From an uncultured Oscillospiraceae bacterium (GTDB lineage Bacteria; Bacillota; Clostridia; Oscillospirales; Oscillospiraceae): 15,002 nucleotides of DNA. The notes below the pieces were generated by a model that saw only the letters and a program-made list of their open reading frames with translations, made no database searches and was not told the origin of the DNA. The stretch lies in NCBI GenBank assembly GCA_934636865.1, contig CAKUBI010000037.1, forward strand, positions 1 through 15,002, in the 5' to 3' direction. Shown piece after piece: positions 14,005 through 15,002 of this stretch (position 1 is its first letter; every line of letters begins with the position of its first letter). Both the position numbers and the translations under genes were made by a program.

Positions 14005-14133
14005 GTTTCAGGCGTTTCCAGTTGAGATATGGCGCAAAGCCTTGCCGCGCCTGCGTTTGCGGGAACGGCAGAGAAAAAATAGTTAGTTGTTGACTACTAT
14101 TTGACTACTATTGCAGAAACCCACAATCAAATA
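14005..14133 (+). other. Attachment-site segment between the half tRNA and the intact tRNA
   Basis: This non-coding stretch contains two tandem TTGACTACTAT units (14090-14100 and 14101-14111) and a GC-rich patch with CGCAAA/TTTGCG complementarity (about 14032-14060). The repeats look like integrase arm-binding sites. It is best read as the left end of the integrated element, or a remnant of an earlier one. Confidence 0.6.
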
Positions 14134-14134
14134 T

Positions 14135-14211
14135 GTGCCCGTAGCTCAGTTGGATAGAGCGTTAGACTCCGACTCTAAAGGCCGCTGGTTCGAATCCAGT
14201 CGGGCATACCA
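14135..14211 (+). tRNA. tRNA-Arg, anticodon CCG, with encoded CCA
   Basis: The cloverleaf folds fully: acceptor GTGCCCG/CGGGCAT, D stem GCTC/GAGC, anticodon stem TTAGA/TCTAA with loop CTCCGAC (anticodon CCG at 14169-14171), T stem GCTGG/CCAGT with loop TTCGAAT, then A and CCA at 14209-14211. It reads CGG codons. The intact stem is self-consistent, unlike the upstream copy. Confidence 0.96.
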
Positions 14212-14246
14212 AAAAGGATGATTTCTTATGAAATCATCCTTTTTTT
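14211..14246. terminator. Terminator after tRNA-Arg
   Basis: AAAAAGGATGATTTC (14211-14225) pairs with GAAATCATCCTTTTT (14230-14244) around TTAT, with a T-run running on. The A-rich arm on the left lets it also end the leftward transcript of the small gene at 14274. Confidence 0.9.
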
Positions 14247-14273
14247 TATGTGTGAGATTTTTGCGAATGGGGA

Positions 14274-14576
14274 TCAAACTTCCTGCTCTGCCGGATGGCA
14301 GATGTGTTCTTCTTCCTCCTGCTCGAAGGAGTAGAGCCCGTCTGTCTCCAATTCTTTCGCCATGCCCCACGCCAGTTTGAAGCCAGCCGTGAAGCTCATC
14401 AGCTTGGCTTCAACCAGCAACGCGTTCTGTGCGTCCAGTAGCCGCAGCAGCTTCTTGCGCTTCTCATCATCCATTCCCTCGCGTACCTCCTCGCGGGCGG
14501 ATTGGACAGCGCGGACGAGCTGCTCCGGCGGCTTCTTGTCAAAACGTTCCTGCAAGGCTTTCATGTAGTCGTACAT
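14274..14576 (-). CDS. Small helical protein, DUF6809-like
   Basis: This 100-residue protein begins MYDYMKALQERF and is helical throughout. Its C-terminal half reads LLRLLDAQNALLVEAKLMSFTAGFKLAWGMAKEL, which resembles the FxxGFKLGxxM signature I associate with DUF6809, a family found on Firmicutes mobile elements. The acidic tail (EQEEEEH) is distinctive. The start at 14576 is chosen because AAGGAGGGG lies 7-15 nt upstream, and an upstream in-frame ATG at 14624 lacks such a site. It lies just downstream of the integrase gene on the same strand. Function is unknown, and the family call is from memory. Confidence 0.7.
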   Translation of the reverse strand: MYDYMKALQERFDKKPPEQLVRAVQSAREEVREGMDDEKRKKLLRLLDAQNALLVEAKLMSFTAGFKLAWGMAKELETDGLYSFEQEEEEHICHPAEQEV

Positions 14577-14655
14577 GGCATCCCCTCCTTTGGCAGCCAC
14601 AACACATACCACAACTCGCCGCACAAAGCTACTGTTATTTCGATGCTGACGATAT

Positions 14656-15002
14656 TCATATCTCCAGCATTCCCTGCAATCCCGCGCTGGCGGCTTTTTT
14701 GCTCTTGTCGAAAGCGTGGGTGTAAATGTCCAGCGTGGTGGAGGGCTGGCTGTGGCCGAGGATGCCCGCTACCGTGGCCACATCCGTACCGCCCGCGATC
14801 ATCAGACTGGCGGCGGTGTGGCGGAGGGAATGGACATTCAGCTCCTGCGGCAGGCAGTTCTTCTTGAGGATCAGCTTGAAGCGGTAGGTAAAGGTGGTGG
14901 GCGTCATGGGGAGCTGCGCTCCCTGGCGGCGGAACAGGAAGTCATCGGCGGTCAGCTGCCGCTGGTCATAGGTTTCGGTGATGTATGCACATTCCTGCCG
15001 GT
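14656..15002 (-). CDS. int: Tyrosine recombinase/integrase, C-terminal part
   Basis: The gene runs off the right edge. The 115 visible codons hold the C-terminal catalytic domain. HSLRHTAASL carries the catalytic His and Arg, LGHSQPSTTLDIYTHAF carries the second His and the nucleophilic Tyr in DIYTHAF. The frame is open to 15002 (reading RQECAYITETYDQRQ upstream), so any start inside the window, such as ATG 14907, is internal. The enzyme would insert and excise the element at the tRNA-Arg gene toward which it is transcribed. The missing N-terminus should carry SAM-like arm-binding domains. Confidence 0.95.
   Translation of the reverse strand, partial: RQECAYITETYDQRQLTADDFLFRRQGAQLPMTPTTFTYRFKLILKKNCLPQELNVHSLRHTAASLMIAGGTDVATVAGILGHSQPSTTLDIYTHAFDKSKKAASAGLQGMLEI

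Larger units (their letters stand above)
14212..15002. mobile_element. Left end of a tyrosine-integrase element at tRNA-Arg
   Basis: A tyrosine integrase gene reads toward the tRNA 3' end, with one small gene between. This is the standard arrangement for genomic islands and prophages that use a tRNA gene as attachment site. If the element brought its own full tRNA, its true left end is at about 14005. The right end lies outside the window. Confidence 0.8.

Noticed and set aside
14146..14370. Minus-strand ORF across the tRNA-Arg gene
   Set aside because: It is the antisense of the tRNA and terminator; the ending ARLDSNQRPLESESNALSN is a well-known spurious translation of tRNA genes.

Overview
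The window looks like a chromosomal stretch of a Gram-positive anaerobe of the Clostridia, most like the Oscillospiraceae group. This rests on inference from a GC-rich core with strong Shine-Dalgarno sites, a Rex repressor, an S-layer-homology protein, a small Gly/Cys-rich peptide, and MobV and serine-recombinase mobile DNA. No species is claimed.

Layout. (1) 1 to about 4620: the right end of an integrated mobilizable element of visibly lower GC than the core. It holds a small helix-turn-helix-like gene, a MobV relaxase, a small ORF, a RhuM-family gene with its own promoter and a long hairpin, and a large serine recombinase. (2) 4639-8569: a thiamine salvage operon under a TPP riboswitch with an intrinsic terminator: thiM, thiE, a HAD phosphatase, thiD and thiamine pyrophosphokinase, closed by a strong terminator. 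(3) 8566-9318: a single iron-sulfur-flavoprotein-like gene with its own promoter and a terminator shared with the next gene. (4) 9327-10837, minus strand: a stand-alone carboxyltransferase (oxaloacetate decarboxylase alpha or pyruvate carboxylase subunit B type) without a biotin domain. (5) 10932-11778: mntP under a yybP-ykoY (Mn2+) riboswitch. (6) 11803-13871, minus strand: rex, overlapping by 4 nt an exported SLH-domain protein, followed by a Cys/Gly-rich small membrane peptide. (7) 13904 to the end: a tRNA-Arg(CCG) locus used as an attachment site. It has the old tRNA promoter, an orphan 5' half-tRNA broken at the anticodon loop, about 125 bp with tandem TTGACTACTAT repeats, a complete tRNA-Arg, a terminator, a small DUF6809-like gene and the C-terminal part of a tyrosine integrase running off the window.

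How the genes work together. ThiM and ThiD phosphorylate salvaged thiazole and pyrimidine, ThiE joins them to thiamine monophosphate, and the last gene makes TPP from free thiamine. No ThiL is seen here, so the HAD phosphatase between thiE and thiD is a good candidate for the missing thiamine-monophosphate phosphatase. MntP and its riboswitch form a self-contained manganese efflux unit. Rex senses NADH/NAD+ and has a near-consensus promoter with an operator-like sequence over the -35 box.

The most unusual structure is the tRNA-Arg locus. An integrating element appears to have split the host tRNA in the anticodon loop and brought a complete replacement tRNA, leaving the host promoter in front of the broken half.
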